A DNA stretch of 41,286 nucleotides from Flavobacteriaceae bacterium. Lineage in GTDB: Bacteria > Bacteroidota > Bacteroidia > Flavobacteriales > Flavobacteriaceae. Where the stretch lies: positions 1 to 41,286 of the forward strand of contig JALRDO010000016.1 in NCBI GenBank assembly GCA_023262185.1, written 5' to 3'. The stretch's first letter is position 1. Each line of letters opens with the position of its first letter. The position numbers were made by a program, and so were the translations under genes. This document shows, one piece after another, positions 18,298 to 26,462 of this stretch. The notes beneath the pieces were generated by a model, which was given only the letters and a program-made list of their open reading frames with translations, searched no databases and was not told the DNA's origin.

Positions 18298-19424
18298 TGC
18301 GCGTACTCATTGTTTCTGACTCATTTAAAGAGAGCTTAAGTGCCACCGAAGTGGCTGCGGCTATCGCTAACGGATTGGCTTCTTTCTCAGAGGTGAGTAC
18401 ATGCGTACAGCTGCCTTTTTCAGATGGCGGAGAGGGTGCGCTCGATTTACTTGAACGCCTGTTTGAAGGATCGCGCATCGAAACCCATACGGTGGATGCA
18501 CTGGGGCGGCCGATCAAAGCACCCTACTTTAGATTCAAAGACCGGCCTGCGGCATGGATAGAGCTCTCTCAAGCTTCTGGACTATGGCAAATCGAACCCG
18601 AGTTACGCGATCCGCGCCTGACCTCAACCTACGGCACAGGAATACAAATCAAACATGCCTTGGATGCCGGATGCACCCAGATCTATATCGGTGTGGGTGG
18701 CAGTGCCACAAATGATGCAGGTGCAGGAATCTTATCTGCGTTGGGTGGGTTGTTTAGCGACGCAGAGGGTGAACTCTTAGAACCTGGAGGATTAGCCCTT
18801 CAACAATTAGCGCACATTGATGTAGAGACCATTCCTCAGTTCAACCTCAGCATCGCGTCTGATGTAGAAAACCCCCTATTGGGTCCGAAAGGGGCTACGC
18901 ACACCTTTGCCCCTCAGAAAGGAGCCGACGCAGGGGCAGTTCAGGCGCTCGAAAGTGCCCTGTCTCAATTTGCCGATCAAGTGAAGCGCTTAACCAACAT
19001 CGATTGCAGCACGGTAACCAAAGGAGGAGCTGCCGGAGGCACTTCTGCAGGACTACACGCCCTGCTGGGGGCCGAACTCGTGTCTGGCTTTGAACTACTT
19101 GCAGACCTGGCCAACCTCAACCAAAAGATAGCCGATGCCGATCTGGTCATTACAGCCGAAGGACAAATCGATAGTCAAACACTAGGCGGAAAATTACCCA
19201 GTGCGCTGAGTGAGCGCTGTACGGCTTTAGGCAAACCCCTTATCGCCTTTTGTGGAGCCTTGAATGGGTCAGCCGAGCCGCTCTTTAGGCATGGATTTTC
19301 TGGTGTTTTTAGCATTCAACCCGGCCCCATGAGTTTAGAAGAAAGCAAAGAAAATGCGGCAGAACTTCTAGAGGCTGCCGTTTCTCGAGTCTTTCATTTT
19401 CATTTTAATACCCCACAATCATGA
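18297..19424 (+). CDS. Glycerate kinase (GlxK/GarK family)
   Basis: A 375-residue class I glycerate kinase that phosphorylates D-glycerate, usually to 2-phosphoglycerate. Visible hallmarks are the start VLIVSDSFKESLSATEVAAA, the segment CVQLPFSDGGEGALD, IYIGVGGSATNDAGAG (phosphate and substrate loop) and LVITAEGQIDSQTLGGKLPS. Length is normal. It overlaps both neighbours (TAATG upstream, ATGA downstream), so it is translationally coupled with the GntP permease that follows; together they make a glycerate uptake and activation unit. Confidence 0.95.
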   Translation: MRVLIVSDSFKESLSATEVAAAIANGLASFSEVSTCVQLPFSDGGEGALDLLERLFEGSRIETHTVDALGRPIKAPYFRFKDRPAAWIELSQASGLWQIEPELRDPRLTSTYGTGIQIKHALDAGCTQIYIGVGGSATNDAGAGILSALGGLFSDAEGELLEPGGLALQQLAHIDVETIPQFNLSIASDVENPLLGPKGATHTFAPQKGADAGAVQALESALSQFADQVKRLTNIDCSTVTKGGAAGGTSAGLHALLGAELVSGFELLADLANLNQKIADADLVITAEGQIDSQTLGGKLPSALSERCTALGKPLIAFCGALNGSAEPLFRHGFSGVFSIQPGPMSLEESKENAAELLEAAVSRVFHFHFNTPQS

Positions 19425-20716
19425 CGCAAGGCCTCATCGCTCTTCTGCTGGTTATCGGTTGGATCATCTATGGCACCACCAAACTAAAGTGGCCTGCTTT
19501 TTTTGTACTGCTCGTCTCGAGTGTCATGCTTGCCCTACTCACCGGTATTCCTTTAGGAGACTTAGGAGGACTATTAGGTGAGGGATTTGGTAAGACCTCA
19601 GCCAGTATAGGGCTGCTCATCTTATTCGGATCGATCATAGGCGTAGTGCTTGAACACACGCGAGCCACAGAACGCATTGCCCAATCGCTAATGGTTTATT
19701 TGCAGCGATTACCCCTTCCCTATGTGTTAGGCTCAATAGGATTCATCGTCTCGATTCCGGTCTTTTGTGATTCTGCCTTCGTGATATTGTCTTCGCTGAA
19801 CAAAGAACTCTCTAGGCGATCAAAGGTGCCTCTACTCGCCCTCACCATTGCCTTGTCAACCGGGCTGTTCGCGGCCCACACCCTTGTACCTCCGACCCCT
19901 GGTCCGCTTGCGGCTGCTGCCAATCTCGAGCTCGAGAACCTAGGCCTACTTCTAGTGGTGGGCGCTCCCATCGCATTTGTATTGGTTTTGGTGGGCGCTA
20001 CCTACGCCCATTGGGTGAGTAAACGTGTTGACCTGAGCCTAACACTCGAAGCGGACGAAGAAATCGCCGTCACTGAAGAAGCCGCTCCGCTCCCGAGTTT
20101 AGTGAAATCTTTAGCGCCTATTCTTCTGCCCATTGTTCTATTGGCCCTGAGTGCCTTCTCGTCTGCCATCACTATTGACCCAACACTCGCTTTGGGTACC
20201 GGAATGCTCGTTTCATTTTCATTGCTGCACACCCCAGGAGTCATCAGTTTTTCTGAGAGCATCAGCAAGGGTATACAAATCGCCGCACCGATTCTGATCA
20301 TCACGGCTATGGGAGGAACCCTAGGCCTTATCATTAGCAAGCTTGCGCTACAGGAGTACATGAGCGCCTGGTTTGAGGGCAACCAATGGGGGCTGGTCAT
20401 CGTATTTCTAATTGCGGCCTTTCTGAAAACCGCTCAAGGATCTTCGACGGTGGCGATTATCACGGCGAGTGCAATGGTCTTTCCGCTGATATCTGCCATG
20501 GGACTCGACAGTGAGATGGGTAAGGTATGGGTCATTATCGCGGTGGGTACCGGAGCCATGACCGTATCTCACGCCAACGATTCGTACTTCTGGATCGTTT
20601 CTCAATTCGGAAACCTCAGTGTAGCTCAGGCCTATAAATACCACACCTTTGCCACACTATTACAAGGTGTGACGGGCCTAATTCTGGTGGTTGTAGGGCA
20701 TGCGCTGACGTCTTAG
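19421..20716 (+). CDS. GntP family gluconate/glycerate permease
   Basis: A 431-residue proton-coupled carboxylate permease of the GntP family with about 12 helices. Landmarks include GLLILFGSIIGVVLE, SIPVFCDSAFVILSSL, PPTPGPLAAA and the C-terminal GTGAMTVSHANDSYFWIVSQF, which are typical of gluconate and glycerate carriers. Pairing with glycerate kinase suggests glycerate is the substrate, although gluconate-type acids cannot be excluded. It ends in a TTAG stop/stop overlap with the convergent GH109 gene. Confidence 0.93.
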   Translation: MTQGLIALLLVIGWIIYGTTKLKWPAFFVLLVSSVMLALLTGIPLGDLGGLLGEGFGKTSASIGLLILFGSIIGVVLEHTRATERIAQSLMVYLQRLPLPYVLGSIGFIVSIPVFCDSAFVILSSLNKELSRRSKVPLLALTIALSTGLFAAHTLVPPTPGPLAAAANLELENLGLLLVVGAPIAFVLVLVGATYAHWVSKRVDLSLTLEADEEIAVTEEAAPLPSLVKSLAPILLPIVLLALSAFSSAITIDPTLALGTGMLVSFSLLHTPGVISFSESISKGIQIAAPILIITAMGGTLGLIISKLALQEYMSAWFEGNQWGLVIVFLIAAFLKTAQGSSTVAIITASAMVFPLISAMGLDSEMGKVWVIIAVGTGAMTVSHANDSYFWIVSQFGNLSVAQAYKYHTFATLLQGVTGLILVVVGHALTS

Positions 20717-22098
20717 CTGATGATACCGAGCGGGGCCGTTTGCTTCCAATCTCCTCTGGTGAAGTCCGGAAAATCTTGAGGCATTCCGTCTTGTGCTACT
20801 GAGCGCTCACTTAACTCGGTGACGGCGCTCCAAAGCGCACCTTCGTATACGTTTTGATCTAGAGGCAAGCCTTGCTGCAAACATTCTACGATGCGATACA
20901 TCATGATGCCATCCATCCCGCCATGACCGCTATTGGCTGCGGCTTCATTTAAGCGTTTGTATAAAGGATGGTCGTATCTTTCATAGAGTGCTTGAAGCTG
21001 TTCGCCCTGTATCCAACGGTGGTGGTCTTCAGAGATGCCTTCTAACCCACCCTCAAAAGCAGCACGTGTTGGGAATCCAGCTAAGGTTCCTAGGGTTCCC
21101 TGAACCAAATTGTGTCTGGTGTAAGGGCGCGGAGAAGTTTCATCCCACTGCACCATAATGGTCCTCCCTAAATGGGTCTTGATAAGTGAAGTATTAAGAT
21201 CTCCCCCTTTAAAATCTAGGGCGTTCCACTTGTGATCTGGGGCAAAATTCATTTCGGCAAAACGCTTTCTGCCTCGCGCAGGGGTCGAAAAAGAAGTCAG
21301 CCGTTTAAAGGTGTCTTCAGTTCTTCCAATATTCATGTACTGGGCCACCGGACCCAATCCGTGTGTCGGATACAAATTACCGTTTCGGTGCGCATAGTGA
21401 TAGGTGCGCCAAGAACCCGTTCCTCGTTCAACTTCGTTCATTTGCCAACGGAGCTCATGAATGTAGGCGGCCTCAGCGTGCAACAATTCACCGATGAGCC
21501 CTTGACGGCACATGTTGAGAAACATCAACTCATCACGCGAATAATTGACGTTCTCCATCATCATACAGTGGCGCTTGTTGCGTTCAGAGGTATTTACGAT
21601 ATCCCAGAGCTCTTCAATGGTGAGGGCCATAGGCACTTCGACGAAGGCATGCGCCCCAGCATTCATGCTGGCAATGGCCATCGGGGCGTGGTTGGTCCAG
21701 TTGGTTGAGATAAATACAGCATCTGGTCGTACCTCTTCAAACATGGTCTTCCAGGCCGACTCATCGCCATAATATTGTGCGGCTTCACAAGGTTTACCCG
21801 TTGCCTCAGCACATATAGCAGCACTCTTAATCACATTGTCTTCGTATAAGTCTGAGAGCGCGACCACCTTAGTGTTCGGGAGGCTTGCAAAAAATTCGAG
21901 GTGTCCCTTCCCGCGGTAACCCAACCCAATAAAGGCGGCTCTCACTTCTTTGAGGGGTTCGGCGCCGTATCCGCCCAAGTAGGTTTGATCGCTCGGACGT
22001 TCATCCAAACCTTGAGTGACCGTTGAACAGGCCATAGGCACCGTGCCTAAGGCTGTGGCCGTCAATGTGGTCGATTGAATAAATGCTCTTCGTTTCAT
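20713..22098 (-). CDS. GH109-like Gfo/Idh/MocA oxidoreductase (alpha-N-acetylgalactosaminidase family)
   Basis: A 461-residue protein beginning MKRRAFIQSTTLTATALG, a Tat-type signal ending in a lipobox-like MACS. The dinucleotide fold (AAFIGLGYRGKGHL) and the EVPMALT motif mark a Gfo/Idh/MocA protein. The downstream motif NSGHGGMDGIMMYRIVECLQ, with PLDQNVYEGALWS, is the signature region of glycoside hydrolase family 109, which cleaves alpha-N-acetylgalactosamine with a bound NAD cofactor. The frame stays open to 22179, but the Tat signal shows the start is at 22098. Next to it, divergently, are a sugar kinase and a nucleotidyltransferase that could use the released sugar. Specificity within GH109 is not proven. 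Confidence 0.88.
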   Translation of the reverse strand: MKRRAFIQSTTLTATALGTVPMACSTVTQGLDERPSDQTYLGGYGAEPLKEVRAAFIGLGYRGKGHLEFFASLPNTKVVALSDLYEDNVIKSAAICAEATGKPCEAAQYYGDESAWKTMFEEVRPDAVFISTNWTNHAPMAIASMNAGAHAFVEVPMALTIEELWDIVNTSERNKRHCMMMENVNYSRDELMFLNMCRQGLIGELLHAEAAYIHELRWQMNEVERGTGSWRTYHYAHRNGNLYPTHGLGPVAQYMNIGRTEDTFKRLTSFSTPARGRKRFAEMNFAPDHKWNALDFKGGDLNTSLIKTHLGRTIMVQWDETSPRPYTRHNLVQGTLGTLAGFPTRAAFEGGLEGISEDHHRWIQGEQLQALYERYDHPLYKRLNEAAANSGHGGMDGIMMYRIVECLQQGLPLDQNVYEGALWSAVTELSERSVAQDGMPQDFPDFTRGDWKQTAPLGIIS

Positions 22099-22160
22099 AG
22101 GTTCTTGTACTATTGGTTTGAAGATAAAAAAGAAAGCGCAGTTTCGAGTATTTTTAAGGA

Positions 22161-23219
22161 ATGATACGTGTGACCGCACCCGCCCGGATATGCCTTTTTG
22201 GCGACCACCAAGACTACCTAGGGCTCCCGGTCATTGCCGCTAGTATCGATCGATATCTGACCCTAGAGGCGGTTCCGCACGACGAAAAGACCTTTGTCTT
22301 TGAGCTCAAAGACCTCCATCAGACAAGACAACTTCCATTGTATATTGAGGAGGCTAATGTAAAAGTTGGTGATTTCTTAGCCTCTTCCCTAGTGGTTTTG
22401 GCTCGAAAGGGGATTCTTCCTGATCGAGGATATCATATCAGCATTCAAAGTAATATTCCGGTGAATGCCGGTATCTCGTCATCTTCAGCACTAATCATTG
22501 CCTGGATGCGTTTCTTGATTCAGACCTTCGGATCCGAAAACATCAATCCACAACAATTGGCCGATTGGGCCAATGAGGCCGAAGTGGAGTTCTTTGGAGA
22601 TCCTGGCGGACTTATGGACCACTACAGTATCGCCCTTGAAGACCTGAGGGTGATCTATCCGTCGTCAAAAACTATAGCGCTGCTTTCTAGGCCAAACGAC
22701 TTACCGCTCATTTTGGTCGAATCGGGTATCGCTAAAGAGACTGTCGGCGTATTAAGTCTCGCCAAAAAACATGCACTTGAAGCTCTAAAACGAGTTCAAC
22801 AAGTGGCACCCGAACTCAATTACCACAATGCCCAACCCGAAGACATCAAGCGATTTGAATCGTTATTGCCCCCTGAGCTCTTCATCTATTGGGAGGCGGC
22901 TATCGCCAATTATTACATCACTCAGGCAGCCTTGAAGCTGATGCAAGGCAATGATAAGGATCAAAGTCGTGCTGAATTGGCAGCCCTAATTGCACAACAC
23001 CAGTATTATTTAGAGACGGCTATTCAGAACACTCCAGATGCCATGAAAGCCCAAATGCAAGTCGCTTTGGCGGCAGGAGGCGAAGCTGTTAAGGTTATCG
23101 GCTCTGGAGGCGGCGGATGCTTCTTTGTCGTCTCAAGCAAAGAGGCTCAACCTCAAATAATAAAAGAACTTCTCGCTTCCGGGGCAGCAGCGGCTTACCC
23201 AATTCATTTCACCCCATGA
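22161..23219 (+). CDS. GHMP-family sugar kinase
   Basis: A 352-residue kinase with the three GHMP motifs. Motif 1 is ARICLFGDHQDYLGLPV (9-24), resembling the galactokinase GEHTDY signature. Motif 2 is the ATP-binding PVNAGISSSSA (100-110). Motif 3 is KVIGSGGGGCFF near the C-terminus. DPGGLMDHYS supplies the putative catalytic Asp region. Candidate substrates are galactose, N-acetylhexosamines, fucose or similar; none can be chosen from sequence. A TATTTTTA element ends four bases before the ATG. The stop overlaps the next gene's ATG (ATGA), so it works with that nucleotidyltransferase, kinase first and NDP-sugar formation second. Confidence 0.88.
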   Translation: MIRVTAPARICLFGDHQDYLGLPVIAASIDRYLTLEAVPHDEKTFVFELKDLHQTRQLPLYIEEANVKVGDFLASSLVVLARKGILPDRGYHISIQSNIPVNAGISSSSALIIAWMRFLIQTFGSENINPQQLADWANEAEVEFFGDPGGLMDHYSIALEDLRVIYPSSKTIALLSRPNDLPLILVESGIAKETVGVLSLAKKHALEALKRVQQVAPELNYHNAQPEDIKRFESLLPPELFIYWEAAIANYYITQAALKLMQGNDKDQSRAELAALIAQHQYYLETAIQNTPDAMKAQMQVALAAGGEAVKVIGSGGGGCFFVVSSKEAQPQIIKELLASGAAAAYPIHFTP

Positions 23220-24046
23220 ACACTACCCTTATCATCATGGCCGGTGGCCGTTCGTCTCGAATGAAAAAATCAGCGCATCAATTGGGTGATCATGATCTAG
23301 CGTCAAAAGTGCAGCAGCTGCACAAATCACTTATCCCGTTAGGCACATCGCAAACACCTCTCTTGTCTCGCCTCTGCCTTGAGGCATTTAAAGCAGGGGT
23401 GACCGATGTGATTGTAGTTACAAGTCCCGAAAACGAACCCTTTAAGGAGTGGCAAAAAAGCTTTACCAAACATACCCACCAAGCAGCTAATGCTATTCAT
23501 TTCGCCGTTCAGTTAACGGATGCTTCATCTGGTAAACCCATGGGTACCGCAGACGCGATCTATCAGGCCATGCTGCAATACCCGAAGTTGAAAAACCAAA
23601 GATTCATTATCACTAATGGTGATAACCTGTATAGTGCAAATGCGCTTTCAAAAGCGGTACATCATACTCGCTCACCTCATGCGCTTATCGCCTATGAGGC
23701 CAAGTCACTCGGATACTCAGAAGAAAGAATCAGCAGTTTTGCGCTCATACGTGCCGCTCATCAATACGTATCAGAGATCGTCGAAAAACCTCAGGTCGAA
23801 ACCCTTGATCGCTTCAAGGATACTGAAGGAAACCTGTTGGTGAGCATGAATCTGTGGTTGGCTGACGGAGCCTCATTCTTCAATGCGCTTGAGCGTTGCC
23901 CCATTCATCCTGAGCGCAAAGAAAAAGAATTGCCAGAGGCCTTTCGTTTGGCCATCAAAGACAATCCTTCAAGTGTATTCGTGCATCTTGTGCACGAAAC
24001 CTTACCAGATTTAACCTCTGCTTCAGACCTCAATTCATTTGAATAA
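23216..24046 (+). CDS. Sugar-1-phosphate nucleotidyltransferase
   Basis: A 276-residue NTP_transferase-fold protein. The P-loop-like signature MAGGRSSRMKKS is at 9-20, with a Lys in LHKSLIPLG as the phosphate-binding residue, and the metal-binding Asp lies in IITNGDNLYS. The region EIVEKPQVE matches the usual VEKP motif of nucleotide sugar pyrophosphorylases. The frame is open from 23117 inside the kinase gene, but ATG 23216 places the signature at the N-terminus where it belongs and gives an ATGA overlap. It should convert the kinase product into an NDP-sugar. Nucleotide and sugar are unknown. Confidence 0.85.
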   Translation: MNTTLIIMAGGRSSRMKKSAHQLGDHDLASKVQQLHKSLIPLGTSQTPLLSRLCLEAFKAGVTDVIVVTSPENEPFKEWQKSFTKHTHQAANAIHFAVQLTDASSGKPMGTADAIYQAMLQYPKLKNQRFIITNGDNLYSANALSKAVHHTRSPHALIAYEAKSLGYSEERISSFALIRAAHQYVSEIVEKPQVETLDRFKDTEGNLLVSMNLWLADGASFFNALERCPIHPERKEKELPEAFRLAIKDNPSSVFVHLVHETLPDLTSASDLNSFE

Positions 24047-24050
24047 GTAG

Positions 24051-24066
24051 CTCTTTTTAAAAAGAG
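24051..24066. repeat. 16-base perfect palindrome after the nucleotidyltransferase gene
   Basis: CTCTTTTTAAAAAGAG is self-complementary. It starts four bases after the stop at 24046. It could be a weak terminator stem, but no T-run follows on the plus strand, so its role is uncertain. Confidence 0.5.
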
Positions 24067-24078
24067 TAAAAAAATTTA

Positions 24079-24109
24079 TTTCTTATTAATAGTATTACTA
24101 TTATATTTG
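24079..24109 (+). promoter_or_regulatory. Promoter of the TetR-exporter operon
   Basis: TATATTTG at 24102-24109 is an exact TAnnTTTG element. TTTC at 24079-24082 is one mismatch from TTTG and lies 19 bases upstream. Transcription would start near 24115, about 12 bases before the tetR ATG. Confidence 0.75.
24087..24103. promoter_or_regulatory. 17-base palindromic operator, probably for the TetR regulator
   Basis: TAATAGTA-T-TACTATTA has perfect eight-base arms around a single central base (24095). It fills the spacer between the -33 and -7 elements and overlaps the first two bases of the -7 element. A TetR dimer bound here would block its own promoter. That it is bound by the adjacent TetR is inference from position. 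Confidence 0.72.
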
Positions 24110-24127
24110 CGTGGTTAATTTATCATT

Positions 24128-24796
24128 ATGGAGAAATTACTTTCAAGCTTGCGAATAAACGTACCGAAGTCGGTGTATCTTAAAGATCCAGAGTCTTCGG
24201 ACTTAGGCAAACGCATTATCGAGCAAAGCATCACGCTTATCGATGAAATGGGCTTTGAAGCCTTCACCTTTAAAAAATTAGGCGAAGCGATCGGATCAAA
24301 TGAGAGTTCGATCTACCGCTATTTTGAGAATAAGCACAAGTTGCTGATTTACTTGAGTTCATGGTACTGGAGCTGGATAGAGTACCAGCTTGTGATTGCT
24401 ACCTTCAGCTTAAATGAGGCCGAACTAAAACTCGAAAAAGCGATTGAAATTGTGGCAAGAGAGGTAAAGAAAGACAACACCTTTACCTATGTAGACGAGG
24501 TGGCGCTGAACCGCATCATGATCAACGAGAACTCGAAATCGTTCTTAACCAAACAAGTCGATTTTGAAAACAAAGAAGGGCATTTTGAGAGCTATAAGCG
24601 ACTGGTGAATCGCCTTCAAGAGATGATAAGTGCGGTTTCTCCTGAGTATCGCTATGCCAAAAGCTTGGCCAGTACCGTTCTTGACACTGCCCTACATCAG
24701 CACTTTTTAGGAAACCATTTCAATAGCCTAACGAATTGTACAAAGGAGAGTCCCGTAATCTTTCTTACCGAACTCGTTCGAAAAACCATTTCATGA
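24128..24796 (+). CDS. TetR/AcrR family transcriptional regulator
   Basis: A 222-residue regulator. The N-terminal helix-turn-helix runs from about residue 27 to 72: GKRIIEQSITLIDEMGFEAF, then FTFKKLGEAIGSNESSIYRYF and ENKHKLLIYLSSWY. SSIYRYFENKHKLL is the recognition helix and following turn of TetR proteins. The C-terminal ligand-binding half is divergent and gives no ligand clue. It is the first gene of the operon, preceded by a palindrome within its promoter, so autorepression together with the exporter genes is likely. Its stop overlaps the ABC gene start (ATGA at 24793-24796). Confidence 0.92.
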   Translation: MEKLLSSLRINVPKSVYLKDPESSDLGKRIIEQSITLIDEMGFEAFTFKKLGEAIGSNESSIYRYFENKHKLLIYLSSWYWSWIEYQLVIATFSLNEAELKLEKAIEIVAREVKKDNTFTYVDEVALNRIMINENSKSFLTKQVDFENKEGHFESYKRLVNRLQEMISAVSPEYRYAKSLASTVLDTALHQHFLGNHFNSLTNCTKESPVIFLTELVRKTIS

Positions 24797-26460
24797 AAAT
24801 AGACACTAAAGCCGTTTGGGATAGATTCTTTGGGCTTATATCACTCGAAAGAAAAGATATCTATCAAATCTTTTACTACGCCCTATTCGCAGGTGTAATA
24901 TCGCTCTCTTTACCCCTAGGTATTCAGGCAATCATTAATCTGATTCAGGGTGCCCAGATTTCAAATTCTTGGGTGATTCTAGTGGTACTCGTGACCCTAG
25001 GGGTCGTATTTACAGGAGCCTTGCAAATAATGCAACTGCGCATCATTGAAACGATGCAGCAGCGTATTTTCACGCGCTCTAGTTTCGAGTTCAGCTATCG
25101 CTTTCCTAAGATTCGGATGAGTCAACTACGCAATTTATACCCCCCTGAATTGGCCAATCGCTTCTTTGACACCTTGACCCTCCAAAAGGACCTTTCTAAA
25201 ATTTTAATCGATGTACCGACGGCGCTTATTCAGATCGTCTTTGCACTTATACTGTTATCGTTCTACCATCCGTTCTTTATCATTTTTGGACTCACCCTCC
25301 TGCTCTTGATGTACTTCGTATTCAGATACACGGTAAAAAAAGGGCTTGAAACCTCATTAGTAGAATCAAAGCATAAGTACCGTGTCGCTCACTGGATTCA
25401 AGAGGTTGCTCGCTCGATAGTAAGTTTTAAGCTTTCCGGAAATACCCAGTTGGCGATGAGCAAAAACGATGGATTGGTATGTGACTATCTCAAGGCTCGT
25501 GAGTCTCATTTTCAGGTGATTAAATTGCAGTATATCAAGATGATCGCGTTCAAGGTGACCGTCACGGCTGGGTTGTTAGTTATTGGAGGTGCACTCGTAC
25601 TGAATCAGCAAATGAATATTGGTCAGTTCGTTGCAGCTGAGATTGTAATCCTCTTGGTAATCACCTCGGTAGAAAAGCTTATCATAAGCCTCGAGACCTT
25701 ATATGATATGCTCACGGCTATTGAAAAAATAGGTCAAGTAGTCGATTTAAAGCTTGAATCTCAAGAGGGTAAAACTCCTGAAATGACCACCACTTTCAGA
25801 CTAGAACTCGATGATGTGTGGTATTCAGTGGAAGGTCGTGAAGAGCCCGTTCTGAAGAATATTAGCTTTTGCGTAGATCCAAGAGAGGTGGTTTTATTGA
25901 AAGGCGTATCGGGCTCAGGAAAATCGAGCTTAATGCGCGTCTTAGCCGGGGTAAACACCCCGACTAGTGGCTCTGTGTTTGTCGATAGCACGAATTTAAA
26001 AGCACTCCAATTAAACCATTACCGTTCACACCTTGGGCTTTCGTTATCAGACGAAGTGCCGTTTGAGGGCACGTTAATTGAGAACCTCACCTTTGGAACA
26101 ACAGACTACGATCATGGCTATTTAGATGAGCTTCTTCAACAAATTGGGTTAAAAAACTTCATCAAATCATTGCCGCTCGGTCTAGAGACCTTGATCAGCC
26201 CTGAAGGAAAGCACATCTCGTACACGATCACTAAGAAAATAATCCTAGTTCGTGCCCTTTTAAAGCAACCAAAGGTGTTATTGCTTGAAGATCCACTCGA
26301 TCAATTCAGGCCCGAAGAAACGGCTAAGATTATCGATTACCTCTGCGACAAGAAGCATCAATGGTCGATTGTAGTGGTAAGTAATAATGCGCATTGGAAT
26401 AGCAAGTGTACCAAGGCCCTAGAACTCAACGAGGGCGAATTGACCTCAATAAAGAAATAA
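24793..26460 (+). CDS. ABC exporter (TM domain + ATPase) with degenerate nucleotide-binding motifs
   Basis: A 555-residue half-transporter with membrane helices in residues 25-300 and an ATPase domain from about 335. Walker A is intact (GVSGSGKSS, 371-379). Other motifs differ from the norm. The LSGGQ position reads ISYTI (475-479). Walker B reads VLLLEDP, with Glu499-Asp500 in place of the usual Asp-Glu. The Q-loop Gln is Ser419 and the H-loop His is Asn531. It resembles type I secretion (HlyB-like) exporters but lacks a peptidase domain. The frame is open from 24736 inside tetR, but ATG 24793 fits the ATGA coupling. It is followed directly by HlyD and TolC homologues. Confidence 0.87.
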   Translation: MKIDTKAVWDRFFGLISLERKDIYQIFYYALFAGVISLSLPLGIQAIINLIQGAQISNSWVILVVLVTLGVVFTGALQIMQLRIIETMQQRIFTRSSFEFSYRFPKIRMSQLRNLYPPELANRFFDTLTLQKDLSKILIDVPTALIQIVFALILLSFYHPFFIIFGLTLLLLMYFVFRYTVKKGLETSLVESKHKYRVAHWIQEVARSIVSFKLSGNTQLAMSKNDGLVCDYLKARESHFQVIKLQYIKMIAFKVTVTAGLLVIGGALVLNQQMNIGQFVAAEIVILLVITSVEKLIISLETLYDMLTAIEKIGQVVDLKLESQEGKTPEMTTTFRLELDDVWYSVEGREEPVLKNISFCVDPREVVLLKGVSGSGKSSLMRVLAGVNTPTSGSVFVDSTNLKALQLNHYRSHLGLSLSDEVPFEGTLIENLTFGTTDYDHGYLDELLQQIGLKNFIKSLPLGLETLISPEGKHISYTITKKIILVRALLKQPKVLLLEDPLDQFRPEETAKIIDYLCDKKHQWSIVVVSNNAHWNSKCTKALELNEGELTSIKK

Positions 26461-26462
26461 GT

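Noticed and set aside
20002-20400. 132-codon minus-strand frame
   Set aside because: Antisense to the GntP permease; Ser/Arg-rich product typical of a shadow of a membrane protein gene.
21232-21708. 158-codon plus-strand frame
   Set aside because: It lies antisense within the GH109 gene, whose motifs are continuous; the composition has no family signature.
22099-22179. 27-residue N-terminal extension of the GH109 protein
   Set aside because: The Tat signal MKRRAFIQS begins at 22098 and must be N-terminal; the extension would also overlap the divergent kinase start.
23117-23215. 33-residue N-terminal extension of the nucleotidyltransferase
   Set aside because: It lies within the kinase gene in another frame, and the MAGGRSSRM signature belongs near the N-terminus, as given by ATG 23216.
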